A DNA stretch of 9,705 bases from Sediminibacterium sp. GTDB taxonomy: Bacteria > Bacteroidota > Bacteroidia > Chitinophagales > Chitinophagaceae. A model generated the notes under the pieces. That model worked only from the letters and a program-made list of their open reading frames with translations. It made no database searches and had not been told where the DNA came from. The translations under genes and the position numbers were made by a program. The stretch is from NCBI GenBank assembly GCA_023263235.1, contig JALQXE010000118.1, positions 1-9,705 on the forward strand. Reading direction: 5' to 3'. Below are positions 1 through 6,562 of this stretch, piece after piece (position 1 is the first letter of the stretch; the number at the start of each line of letters is the position of its first letter).

Positions 1-34
1 TATTCAATTTTACTTTAATATCATTTGAATATAA

Positions 35-42
35 TATCTTTG
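35..42 (+). promoter_or_regulatory. candidate -7 promoter element of greA
   Basis: TATCTTTG matches the Bacteroidota primary sigma factor -7 consensus TAnnTTTG at every fixed position. It lies about 60 bp before the greA start, so transcription would begin near 46-50. I see no good TTTG at the expected -33 distance, so the call rests on the -7 box and its placement alone. Confidence 0.5.
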
Positions 43-47
43 TACAC

Positions 48-84
48 TGCAACGCTACATACTATGTGGCGTTGTATTTTTTTT
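48..84 (+). terminator. hairpin plus T8 run in front of greA (terminator or leader attenuator)
   Basis: Bases 50-60 pair with 64-74 as an 11-bp stem with one G-U wobble around a 3-nt ACT loop. The stem can be extended by two more pairs (48-49 with 75-76). Eight T residues follow at 77-84, which is the form of an intrinsic terminator. It could end an upstream gene lying off the left edge. However, the candidate promoter at 35-42 would put the transcript start right at the foot of the stem, so it may instead act as an early terminator in the greA leader. Confidence 0.65.
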
Positions 85-100
85 ATCTAAAACGAAGGAT

Positions 101-577
101 ATGAGCGAGACTAATGTATATGTAACACAGGAGACATTTGATAAGATGCGTGAGGAGCTACAAAAATTAAAATCTGTAGATCGTCCAGCAGCTTCACGTG
201 CCATTGCAGAGGCAAGAGAAAAAGGAGACTTAAAAGAAAATGCCGAATATGATGCTGCCAAAGAAGCGCAGGGAATGTTAGAGTCAAAAATTAAGCAATT
301 GGAAGCAACCATTTCAAATGCTAAAATTGTAGACACCAAAACTATTGATACCAGTAAAGTAACTATATTAACCAAAGTAACCATTACGAATGAGGCTACT
401 AAAAAAACGGTTACGTATCAATTGGTTGGGGAGAAAGAGGCAGACTTAAAAGCAGGAAAAATTTCGGCCTCTTCTCCAATAGGTAAAGGCTTAATTGGGA
501 AAAAAGTAGGTGAGATTGCCGAAGTGCAAACACCTAATGGCGTGATGAAGTTTAAAGTAGACAATATCACTGTGTAA
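101..577 (+). CDS. greA: transcription elongation factor GreA
   Basis: GreA binds the secondary channel of RNA polymerase and stimulates cleavage of the backtracked RNA 3' end so that stalled complexes can resume. The 158-residue length is the normal size. Residues 1-75 form the N-terminal coiled coil with the family signature GDLKENAEYDAA (42-53); D43 and E46 are the acidic tip residues that help hold catalytic Mg2+. The C-terminal FKBP-like domain carries SSPIGKGLIGKKVGE (124-138). The ATG at 101 keeps the full first helix; the next in-frame Met (16) would remove its start. An AAGGA at 95-99 is only 1 nt from the ATG, too close for a normal Shine-Dalgarno, as is common in this phylum. The gene is monocistronic, with a hairpin/T-run on each side. 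Confidence 0.97.
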   Translation: MSETNVYVTQETFDKMREELQKLKSVDRPAASRAIAEAREKGDLKENAEYDAAKEAQGMLESKIKQLEATISNAKIVDTKTIDTSKVTILTKVTITNEATKKTVTYQLVGEKEADLKAGKISASSPIGKGLIGKKVGEIAEVQTPNGVMKFKVDNITV

Positions 578-595
578 AGAGCACATAATTTTATT

Positions 596-626
596 AAAAG
601 CCTTCGCATTAAGTGGAGGCTTTTTT
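596..626 (+). terminator. intrinsic terminator of greA
   Basis: Bases 596-605 (AAAAGCCTTC) pair with 615-624 (GGAGGCTTTT) over 10 bp with one wobble, around a 9-nt loop. The T-run continues to 626. It begins 18 bp after the greA stop codon and points in the right direction. Confidence 0.85.
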
Positions 627-643
627 GTTATCTGTATAATCAC

Positions 644-651
644 TATTTTTA
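644..651 (+). promoter_or_regulatory. possible -7 element for the HIT gene
   Basis: TATTTTTA differs from TAnnTTTG only in the last base. A TTTG at 624-627, in the T-run of the greA terminator, could serve as the -33 box, though the 16-bp spacer is shorter than usual. Transcription would start about 8-10 nt before the HIT ATG at 667. This is a weak match in AT-rich DNA. Confidence 0.3.
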
Positions 652-666
652 GTTATAAAATTATTT

Positions 667-1059
667 ATGACTATTTTTTCAAAAATCATCAATGGGGAAA
701 TCCCATCTTATAAAATTGCGGAGACGGAAAATTTTTATGCTTTCTTAGATATTTCTCCTTTGCAAAAGGGTCATACATTGGTGGTGCCCAAAGTGGAAGT
801 AGATAAAATTTTTGATGTACCTGATACATATTTAAACGAATTAATGCAATTCGCAAAACCAATAGCAAAAGCAATAGAAGCTAGCTTTCCTTGCAATAGA
901 GTGAGTATGGTAACAGTTGGACTAGAAGTCCCACATGCACATGTTCATTTGATTCCCATTAATGGTGCTAATGACATTAATTTTTCTAATCCCAAACTTC
1001 AATTGACCACTGAGGAGTTCCAACAAATCCAGGCGCTTATTATAAGTAAATTAATTTGA
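667..1059 (+). CDS. HIT (histidine triad) family nucleotide hydrolase
   Basis: This is a small cytosolic HIT-superfamily protein of 130 residues. Family members hydrolyse or transfer nucleoside phosphates, such as AMP-lysine-type phosphoramidates or dinucleoside polyphosphates; the physiological substrate cannot be read from sequence. The N-terminus TIFSKIINGEIPSYKIAE (2-19) is the classic start of Hint-type proteins, followed by FLDISPLQKGHTLVVPK (26-42). The histidine triad is H90-A-H92-V-H94-LIP; by analogy H92 is the nucleophile. Zn-binding cysteines seen in some Hint proteins near the N-terminus are absent (FSKI in place of FCKI), as in many bacterial members. The usual AGQ before the triad is replaced by GLEVP. 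It stands alone between the greA terminator and ruvC, and its stop codon is only 11 bp from the convergent ruvC stop, with no terminator between them. Confidence 0.93.
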   Translation: MTIFSKIINGEIPSYKIAETENFYAFLDISPLQKGHTLVVPKVEVDKIFDVPDTYLNELMQFAKPIAKAIEASFPCNRVSMVTVGLEVPHAHVHLIPINGANDINFSNPKLQLTTEEFQQIQALIISKLI

Positions 1060-1070
1060 ACTCGATTTAT

Positions 1071-1661
1071 CTATTTAATGCGGGCTCTTCCTGGATTTTT
1101 GGCGAGGAAGGCCTCCCATCCGTTGGATTTTTTTGCCAACTTTGAACTCTTACCTGTTTTTGAAAGGGTGGGTAACACTGGACTGCTCATTTGATACCAA
1201 TGACATAATGCAACCCCTAAAGCATCTGTTGCATCAAAATACTTGGGTTGTTTTTTTATGGCCAAAATTTGTTCTAACATTTTCCATACCATGTCCTTAT
1301 CGGCGTTTCCGTTGCCAGTAATTGATTGTTTTACTTTTTTGGGTGCATATTCCGTAACGGGTAATTGATAATGCATTGCTGCGGCAATTGCAACGCCTTG
1401 TGCGCGTCCTAGTTTGAGCATGCTCTGCACATTCTTTCCAAAAAATGGAGCTTCAATGGCAAAATCAGTGGGTTTATGCTCTTTAATGAGGGCAATTATT
1501 TTAGCATGAATTAACTGGAGCCTAGCATAAATATCTTTCTCTTTGGTTAGTTTAAGTACATCCATTTCTATTAAAATGGGCTTCGCACCCCCTTTTAAAA
1601 TAGCGTATCCTAATATCTGTGTTCCAGGGTCAATGCCTAATATAATGGGTTGCTTACTCAT
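1071..1661 (-). CDS. ruvC: crossover junction endodeoxyribonuclease RuvC
   Basis: RuvC is the Holliday-junction resolvase that acts with the RuvAB branch-migration motor in recombinational repair. The product of 196 residues has the RNase H-like fold with all four metal-binding acidic residues: D11 in GIDPGT (9-14), E70 in AIEAPFFGKN (68-77), and D143 and D146 in FDATDALGVALCHW (142-155). The LGRAQG segment (84-89) is also typical. A basic tail (156-196) ending in GWEAFLAKNPGR resembles other Bacteroidota RuvCs. The reading frame stays open upstream to 1766, but the added 35 residues are not RuvC-like and overlap the divergent neighbour, so the ATG at 1661, just before SKQPIILGIDPGT, is chosen. 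ruvA and ruvB are not in the window. Confidence 0.96.
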   Translation of the reverse strand: MSKQPIILGIDPGTQILGYAILKGGAKPILIEMDVLKLTKEKDIYARLQLIHAKIIALIKEHKPTDFAIEAPFFGKNVQSMLKLGRAQGVAIAAAMHYQLPVTEYAPKKVKQSITGNGNADKDMVWKMLEQILAIKKQPKYFDATDALGVALCHWYQMSSPVLPTLSKTGKSSKLAKKSNGWEAFLAKNPGRARIK

Positions 1662-1666
1662 TGGAA

Positions 1667-1674
1667 TAAAGTTA
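1667..1674 (-). promoter_or_regulatory. possible -7 element of ruvC
   Basis: On the minus strand this reads TAACTTTA, one base off TAnnTTTG. It ends 5 nt before the ruvC ATG, so transcription would start at or very near the start codon. The same octamer precedes uppP. No clear -33 box is visible. Confidence 0.3.
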
Positions 1675-1694
1675 CAGATATCAACCCAAATTAC

Positions 1695-1702
1695 GAACTT
1701 TG
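1695..1702 (+). promoter_or_regulatory. possible -7 element of the flippase-like gene
   Basis: GAACTTTG matches TAnnTTTG at every fixed position except the first and ends 5 nt before the ATG at 1708. With the ruvC candidate it would give two overlapping divergent promoters inside 46 bp. The evidence is weak without a -33 box. Confidence 0.25.
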
Positions 1703-1707
1703 ATAGT

Positions 1708-2649
1708 ATGTTAAAAAGCCCACATTTATCCGTATTGTCCATAGCTAAAAGTAGTGCGGGCTTCATTTTATTTTTGGTTTGCAGTATTGCTATTTATAAT
1801 AAAGTAATTTCCAATGAGCAATGGGTTAACTTAAAGCAGGTATTTGTTTCAGATATTAATTCTATACCTACCTTGGGCTGGGTTATTTTATTTTTACTTA
1901 TGCTATCCAACTTAATGATAGAATCTATAAAATGGAAAATAGTTGTTGCTGAAAATAATCCACTAAAAATTACAACAGCATTTAAGAGTGTTATGATTGG
2001 GCAAGCCTTTGCATTTTTTACGCCCAATCGAATAGGTGAATATGCGGGAAGAACTATGTTCTTGTCATCGGGTAATAAACTATTGGGCCTTGCGCAAATG
2101 GCTTGGACCTCTTATGCGCAATTACTTGCCACTATATGCATTGGATCGGTAGCTTTATTTATTAATCTTGACTATTATCCTTGGTTGCAAGACTTTTGGG
2201 TGATTGGATTTAAAGTAGTTATTCCTATCCTCTTTTTACTTTCTTTGTTTTTATATTTTTTTCAGCATCCTTGGCAGGGGAGACTTACTTTTTTAAACGT
2301 TATCCAAATTAATAAGCGCATTAAATTAAAGTTAATTGGCTGGTCCTTATGTAAGTATTCTATTTTTATTGCACAATATTTTTGGGTATCCTATTTACTT
2401 CAAATTCAAATACCCTTTTTTACTATTTTTCTTTCTTTGGCTATTATGTTTTTATTGTTAAGTATTCTCCCCACTTTAAGTATCACAGAATTGGTAATTA
2501 GAGGGCAATTGTTAATTATGATTTTAGCTCCTTTTTATACAAATAAAAATACCATTGTATCTTTGTCTTCCATTATATGGGGGATTAACTTTTTATTGCC
2601 GGCCATCATGGGTACTATATTTTTATTAGGTTTCAAATTAAAAAAATAA
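1708..2649 (+). CDS. flippase-like integral membrane protein (LPG synthase TM family, PF03706-like)
   Basis: This 313-residue, strongly hydrophobic protein has about eight membrane segments (among them roughly 17-34, 57-74, 195-220, and 250 onward to the basic C-terminus FKLKK). The recognisable motif is FTPNRIGEYAGR (104-115), preceded by ESIKWKIVV (72-80); both resemble the lysylphosphatidylglycerol-synthase transmembrane family (UPF0104/YbhN-like), whose better-known members move or modify lipids at the inner membrane. The cytosolic aminoacyl-transferase domain of MprF is absent, so aminoacylation is not expected; lipid or lipid-linked-sugar translocation is an inference. The frame is open back to 1543, but that stretch lies within ruvC on the other strand; ATG 1708 gives a short basic N-terminus before the first membrane span. 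The DUF3108 gene follows 11 bp downstream, almost certainly in one transcript. Confidence 0.82.
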   Translation: MLKSPHLSVLSIAKSSAGFILFLVCSIAIYNKVISNEQWVNLKQVFVSDINSIPTLGWVILFLLMLSNLMIESIKWKIVVAENNPLKITTAFKSVMIGQAFAFFTPNRIGEYAGRTMFLSSGNKLLGLAQMAWTSYAQLLATICIGSVALFINLDYYPWLQDFWVIGFKVVIPILFLLSLFLYFFQHPWQGRLTFLNVIQINKRIKLKLIGWSLCKYSIFIAQYFWVSYLLQIQIPFFTIFLSLAIMFLLLSILPTLSITELVIRGQLLIMILAPFYTNKNTIVSLSSIIWGINFLLPAIMGTIFLLGFKLKK

Positions 2650-2660
2650 TTTTGCATTCA

Positions 2661-3473
2661 ATGTTACAAATAATACAAGTTTTATTCATTTATTTTCTTT
2701 TGCCAATTGCTAATTTATTCACTGTCAAAGATGGTAATTTGTGTAATCAGTCCAATACTGCCTTTAATGCTGGCGAAAGAGTGAGATATACAATTTATTA
2801 TAATGTAATTGGCATGTATGTTAATGCTGGAAATGCCGATTTTGTATCTCAATCAAGTATATACAACGGTGCAAGTACTTATACGCTTACAGCCACTGGT
2901 AATTCAAATAGCAAGTACGATTGGATTTTTAAAGTAAGAGATAAGTATGAAAGTATAGTAGATGCCACAACTTTATTACCCTATTTTTTTTCTAGGCAAA
3001 TTAATGAGGGTAGCTTTCATCAAAAGGAAACCATTAGTTTTAATCAACAAGCAAAAACAGTTACAACTTCCACCGCTTCGGGAGTTTTTAATACGGCAGA
3101 TTGTACTTATGATGTGATAAGTGCGATTTATGCTGCTCGAAATATTAATTTTTCGGGGCTTCAAATTAATGATAAAATAAACCTCAACTTTTTTCTTGAT
3201 AAAACATTGTACCCTTCTTATTTTAAATACCTAGGTAGGTATCAAATGACTACGCAATACGGAAAATTTAATGTTATTAAATTGGCGCCGCTATTGGTAA
3301 AGGGTAATGTTTTTAATGGCGGAGAGAAAATGGTTGTATGGGTAACCGATGACCCTAACCATGTACCTGTAAGGATTGAAACACCCCTAGTTGTTGGAAG
3401 TATTAAGGTAGATATGGTGAGTTTTGAAAACCTACGTTATCCTTTAACTTCATTAATTGAAAAGACGAATTAG
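2661..3473 (+). CDS. exported DUF3108-family protein
   Basis: The 270-residue product begins with a hydrophobic segment (1-20), so it is probably exported to the periplasm or membrane-anchored. The N-region is unusual: there is no Lys or Arg before K23. The mature part is beta-rich and matches my recollection of Bacteroidota DUF3108 proteins: NTAFNAGERVRYTIYY (32-47), a central YESIVDATTLLPYFF stretch, and near the C-terminus GGEKMVVWVTDD followed by PVRIETPLVVGSIKVDM. No catalytic motif is visible and the function is unknown. C28 is too far from the hydrophobic core and lacks a lipobox, so a lipoprotein is unlikely. A TTG at 2652 could add three residues, but ATG 2661 is the likely start. 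It is co-transcribed with the membrane protein 11 bp upstream, suggesting a joint envelope task. Confidence 0.82.
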   Translation: MLQIIQVLFIYFLLPIANLFTVKDGNLCNQSNTAFNAGERVRYTIYYNVIGMYVNAGNADFVSQSSIYNGASTYTLTATGNSNSKYDWIFKVRDKYESIVDATTLLPYFFSRQINEGSFHQKETISFNQQAKTVTTSTASGVFNTADCTYDVISAIYAARNINFSGLQINDKINLNFFLDKTLYPSYFKYLGRYQMTTQYGKFNVIKLAPLLVKGNVFNGGEKMVVWVTDDPNHVPVRIETPLVVGSIKVDMVSFENLRYPLTSLIEKTN

Positions 3474-3485
3474 TAATTGTACTAA
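3470..3485. repeat. small inverted repeat between convergent genes
   Basis: TTAGTA at 3470-3475 and TACTAA at 3480-3485 form a perfect 6-bp inverted repeat with a 4-nt loop. It spans the 8-bp gap and both stop codons of the convergent DUF3108 and hydrolase genes. It is A/T-rich and lacks a T-run, so it would be at best a weak bidirectional terminator. Confidence 0.25.
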
Positions 3486-4345
3486 ATAAAGCTACTTAGT
3501 AAAAAGCTTTCCTTAGCGCTGATGCCTTTTTCTGTTTCATGTACCGTGCAGCACTCGTTGATGGGGTCGTGTTCAAAAAATAATGTATAGTTGTTTTTCA
3601 CAGCCTCGTTTAAGAATAATTCTTTTTCGTTAAGTGTTACCAAGGGTTGCATATCATAACCCATTACATAAGGTAAAGGGATATGCCCAATACTGGGAAG
3701 TAAATCTGCCATATACACTAATGTTTTGTGCTGATAGTTTATTTTGGGAAGCATCATACATTGGGTATGTCCATTCACTAAAATACAGCTCACATTTTCA
3801 CTAAAATATATTTCTTGCAATTCTTTCCCTTGGAAAGCAGGCACTTCAATTAGTTTTAGTTGTCCTGAATCTTTTAACGGGTGAATATTTTCTTTCAAAA
3901 AGGAAGCTTTTTCTCTTTTATTGGGATTCATAGCAAGTTCCCATTGTGGCGCACTAACCCAATAGGTGGCATTTGGAAAAACAGTTTTATATACACCTTC
4001 TACGTTTTCAATAGCGCCACCCACATGATCAAAATGAAGGTGGGTTAGTAGCACATCGGTGATATCACTCACTTTTAAATTGAGCTTACCCAGTGCTTCA
4101 TTCAATGACACATTATTTGTAGGTTGGTAATGACTAAAGAATTTTGCATCCTGTTTATTGCCCAAGCCAGTATCTATCAAAATTTTTCGGTCCCCGTCAA
4201 TAATTAATAAACAACGCAATGCCCAAGTGCATAAATTATTTTCATCGGAAGGATTTAATTTATTCCAAATGGACTTGGGTACTACGCCAAACATTGCACC
4301 GCCGTCTAGTTTAAAATTGCCGGTGTTGATACTATGCAACTGCAT
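3482..4345 (-). CDS. metallo-beta-lactamase-fold hydrolase
   Basis: This 287-residue soluble enzyme of the MBL superfamily carries the complete dinuclear metal site: H102-L-H104-F-D106-H107 in LLTHLHFDHVGG, H193 in VNGHTQ, D214 in YMADLLPS and H259 in FFEHDP. DTGLGN (58-63) is the usual strand-loop before the metal motif. The general form resembles lactonase-like and other COG0491 hydrolases; the substrate cannot be assigned from the sequence. No signal peptide is seen, so it should act in the cytosol. Its start codon lies 14 bp inside the end of the upstream transporter gene, in another frame, which points to translational coupling and perhaps a linked substrate. It is the last gene of the minus-strand cluster. 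Confidence 0.88.
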   Translation of the reverse strand: MQLHSINTGNFKLDGGAMFGVVPKSIWNKLNPSDENNLCTWALRCLLIIDGDRKILIDTGLGNKQDAKFFSHYQPTNNVSLNEALGKLNLKVSDITDVLLTHLHFDHVGGAIENVEGVYKTVFPNATYWVSAPQWELAMNPNKREKASFLKENIHPLKDSGQLKLIEVPAFQGKELQEIYFSENVSCILVNGHTQCMMLPKINYQHKTLVYMADLLPSIGHIPLPYVMGYDMQPLVTLNEKELFLNEAVKNNYTLFFEHDPINECCTVHETEKGISAKESFLLSSFI

Positions 4346-5639
4346 GTTTTTCTATTTTTGAAGTACGATATAATAACACGAAACCAATAACAAAAAATAT
4401 ACCTAATGCCAAAACTGAGTTTCTTTGTGAGCCTGTTAATTCATTAATGTATCCAAAACTAAACATACCAATTACAATGGCCACTTTTTCAGTTACGTCA
4501 TAAAAGCTAAAATAACTCGTGGTATCATGGGTCTCTGGCATTAATTTGGAATAGGTGCTTCTACTAACAGATTGAATGCCTCCCATTACAAATCCTACTA
4601 CAATGGCTAAAGCATAAAATAATTCTATATTGTTTCTAGGCAAATAATAACCCATCACACAACCGCAAATCCAAATGGTTACCGCAATCATTAAAGTGTT
4701 AAAATTGCCCCATTTAGTTGCTAATTTGGCCATTAAATTTGCACCAGGAATCGCTACAATTTGTATGATCAATATGGCTAAAATCAAATTTGTAGTGGGG
4801 ATATTTAATTCGCTTTTGCCATATAAGGTTGCCGCTAACATCACCGTTTGCACCCCCATATTGTAAAAGAAAAAAGAAACTAAAAATCTTTTTAATATAG
4901 GTTGTGCTTTCAGTTCTTGCCATACTTTATGTAATTCCTTATACCCCTGTGTAAATAAGTTTTTAGTATGCGCACCTTTTACACCTTTGCTTGCTGGTAA
5001 ACGATTAATAGAGAACCATCCAAATCCAATCCACCATATACCCACTAATAAAAATGAGATTTGAGAAGCTTTTGCTACTGTAATGCCAAATAAGGTTGGT
5101 TTTAATACAAATACAAAACATATTAATTGCAATAATACGGAGCCAATATAACCCATCATAAATCCTTTAGCACTTACCCGATCGCGGTCCTCTGGAGCTG
5201 CAATTTCCGGTAAATATGAATTGTAAAAAACCAAACTACTCCAAAATCCAATACATGCAACAATTACCGATATCAAACCTCCAATAATATGATTGGCATC
5301 AAAAAAATAAAGAGAGGCACAGGAAAGGGAACCCATTGTACAAAAAAAGCGAAGAAACTGTTTTTTATTACCTCTGTAATCTGCGATAGAAGATAAAATA
5401 GGGGAGAGTATTGCTACTACCACAAAAGCAATACCTAATACATAATTATATAATGCTGTATTTGAGAACTCAATATTTCCAATTTTTATTTTATCTACAA
5501 GCGTGTTGTCATTTCCATCCCCAGTAATGGCTTCATAATAGGCCGGAAAAATAGTTGAGGTAATTACTAAATTGTAAACACTATTGGCCCAATCATACAT
5601 GGCCCAACCATTAATTACTTTTTTAGGTGCTGTCTGCAT
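4332..5639 (-). CDS. MFS transporter, UMF1/Atg22-like family
   Basis: This 435-residue major facilitator protein has about 12 predicted membrane spans. Signature pieces of the UMF1 group are WAMYDWANS (12-20) and FPAYYEAITG (31-40) at the N-terminus, ADYRGNKK (86-93) as the MFS motif A loop, GGIQSVSRSTYSKLMP (353-368), and YFSFYDVTEKVA shortly after. Fungal Atg22 relatives export amino acids from the vacuole; bacterial members are little characterised and the substrate here is unknown. It is read from the ATG at 5639, with a perfect inverted repeat immediately upstream (5645-5674). uppP lies 56 bp upstream on the same strand, and the hydrolase gene overlaps the 3' end by 14 bp. Confidence 0.9.
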   Translation of the reverse strand: MQTAPKKVINGWAMYDWANSVYNLVITSTIFPAYYEAITGDGNDNTLVDKIKIGNIEFSNTALYNYVLGIAFVVVAILSPILSSIADYRGNKKQFLRFFCTMGSLSCASLYFFDANHIIGGLISVIVACIGFWSSLVFYNSYLPEIAAPEDRDRVSAKGFMMGYIGSVLLQLICFVFVLKPTLFGITVAKASQISFLLVGIWWIGFGWFSINRLPASKGVKGAHTKNLFTQGYKELHKVWQELKAQPILKRFLVSFFFYNMGVQTVMLAATLYGKSELNIPTTNLILAILIIQIVAIPGANLMAKLATKWGNFNTLMIAVTIWICGCVMGYYLPRNNIELFYALAIVVGFVMGGIQSVSRSTYSKLMPETHDTTSYFSFYDVTEKVAIVIGMFSFGYINELTGSQRNSVLALGIFFVIGFVLLYRTSKIEKHAVA

Positions 5640-5644
5640 TGTAA

Positions 5645-5674
5645 TTTATTTGTATTCTTAAATATACAAATAAA
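5645..5674. repeat. perfect 11-bp inverted repeat before the MFS start codon
   Basis: TTTATTTGTAT at 5645-5655 is the exact reverse complement of ATACAAATAAA at 5664-5674, with an 8-bp spacer. The arms repeat every 19 bp, about two helical turns, which fits a dimeric regulator's operator. In RNA it would instead form a hairpin ending 5 nt before the MFS ATG. No T-run follows on the minus strand, so it is not a typical terminator. Confidence 0.6.
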
Positions 5675-5695
5675 ACAGTTTGAGACTATATTATC

Positions 5696-6496
5696 TTAAT
5701 GAACATTTATGAGGTTCGTGTATAAGCAAGCCATAATGACAAGACCAACAATGATACGGTACCAGCCAAATAGGGCAAAGCCTCTTTTTTGGATAAATCC
5801 AATAAAGAATTTTACACTCAAAAGAGCAACGAAGAAAGCCACTGCGCCACCAATAAGAAGAGTGTATAAATTATTAGAATTGAAAACTTCCGGACTGTCT
5901 TTATATACGTCCAAAGTACTTTTCGCAGATGCTGCCAACATAGTAGGCACTGCTAAAAAAAATGAAAATTCTGCCGCCGTTTTTTTAGTTAATTTTTGAC
6001 TCATCCCTCCAATAATAGTGGCCGCACTTCGGCTTAATCCAGGAAATATAATCGACAAAACCTGGAAGCATCCAACAATAAAGGATTGCTTGTAGCTCAT
6101 TTCTTGAGATGGATGTGCATTGGTCGTAAATAATTTATCAATAAATAATAAAACAAAACCACCCGCAACCATTACAATGGCAATAATCCATAAATTTCCC
6201 AAAGCTGCGTCGATATGTTTTTTTAATAGCGCGCCAAATACAAGCGCTGGAACAACCGCTACCACTAATTTTAAATAAAAGCTAAACTGTTTAAAATCAA
6301 AGAACCTTTTATAATAGACAAAAACCACCGATGCAATAGCTGCTAATTGAATTACGATTTCAAATAAATCAACAAAGGGGTTGGGGCTAATTCCTAAAAT
6401 AGGATTTGCGAATTTCATATGCGCCGTGCTTGAAATAGGCAAAAACTCGGTGATACCTTCAATAATTGCAATAAGGATGGTTTGAAAAAGTGTCAT
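5696..6496 (-). CDS. uppP: undecaprenyl-diphosphate phosphatase UppP (BacA)
   Basis: UppP removes one phosphate from undecaprenyl diphosphate at the inner membrane, supplying the lipid carrier used for peptidoglycan and other surface polymers; over-expression in other bacteria gives bacitracin resistance. The product is 266 residues with many membrane spans, the normal length. The two catalytic signatures are present: EGITEFLPISSTAH (13-26, with E13, E17 and H26) and FPGLSRSAATIIGG (151-164, with R156). The start ATG at 6496 is supported by the conserved first residues that place E13 and E17 correctly. A strong terminator lies between it and DUF3098, so it probably has its own promoter. It is followed by the MFS gene 56 bp downstream. 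Confidence 0.96.
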   Translation of the reverse strand: MTLFQTILIAIIEGITEFLPISSTAHMKFANPILGISPNPFVDLFEIVIQLAAIASVVFVYYKRFFDFKQFSFYLKLVVAVVPALVFGALLKKHIDAALGNLWIIAIVMVAGGFVLLFIDKLFTTNAHPSQEMSYKQSFIVGCFQVLSIIFPGLSRSAATIIGGMSQKLTKKTAAEFSFFLAVPTMLAASAKSTLDVYKDSPEVFNSNNLYTLLIGGAVAFFVALLSVKFFIGFIQKRGFALFGWYRIIVGLVIMACLYTNLINVH

Positions 6497-6499
6497 ATA

Positions 6500-6507
6500 T
6501 AAAGTTA
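6500..6507 (-). promoter_or_regulatory. possible -7 element of uppP
   Basis: The minus strand reads TAACTTTA, one base from TAnnTTTG and identical to the octamer before ruvC. It ends 3 nt before the uppP ATG and lies just past the terminator of the upstream genes, where a new promoter would be needed. A -33 site would fall in the terminator stem; none is clear. Confidence 0.35.
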
Positions 6508-6515
6508 GCGTTATT

Positions 6516-6543
6516 AAAAAAGCGATGAAATTTCATCGCTTTT
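6516..6543 (-). terminator. intrinsic terminator after the DUF3098 gene
   Basis: Bases 6518-6530 and 6531-6543 form a perfect 26-bp palindrome (AAAAGCGATGAAA and its complement), giving an 11-bp stem with an AATT loop. On the minus strand it is followed by T6 (6521-6516), so it ends the ftsX-DUF3098 transcript about 20 bp after the stop codon. On the plus strand only four T residues follow, and no plus-strand gene needs it. Confidence 0.85.
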
Positions 6544-6562
6544 AATTCGTTTAAATGCTGCG

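Noticed and set aside
1543..1707. Upstream extension of the flippase-like reading frame (55 extra residues)
   Set aside because: It lies antisense inside ruvC codons, its residues are not family-like, and ATG 1708 just before the first membrane span is a better start.
1662..1766. 35-residue N-terminal extension of RuvC
   Set aside because: RuvC proteins begin a few residues before the IDPGT motif; the extension overlaps the divergent gene and has no family likeness.
2652..2660. TTG start for the DUF3108 protein
   Set aside because: It adds only three residues before the ATG that starts the hydrophobic signal region, and TTG starts are rarer.
3488..3510. AAAGCT/AGCTTT inverted repeat near the end of the hydrolase gene
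   Set aside because: Six base pairs with an 11-nt loop inside coding sequence is what chance gives in AT-rich DNA.
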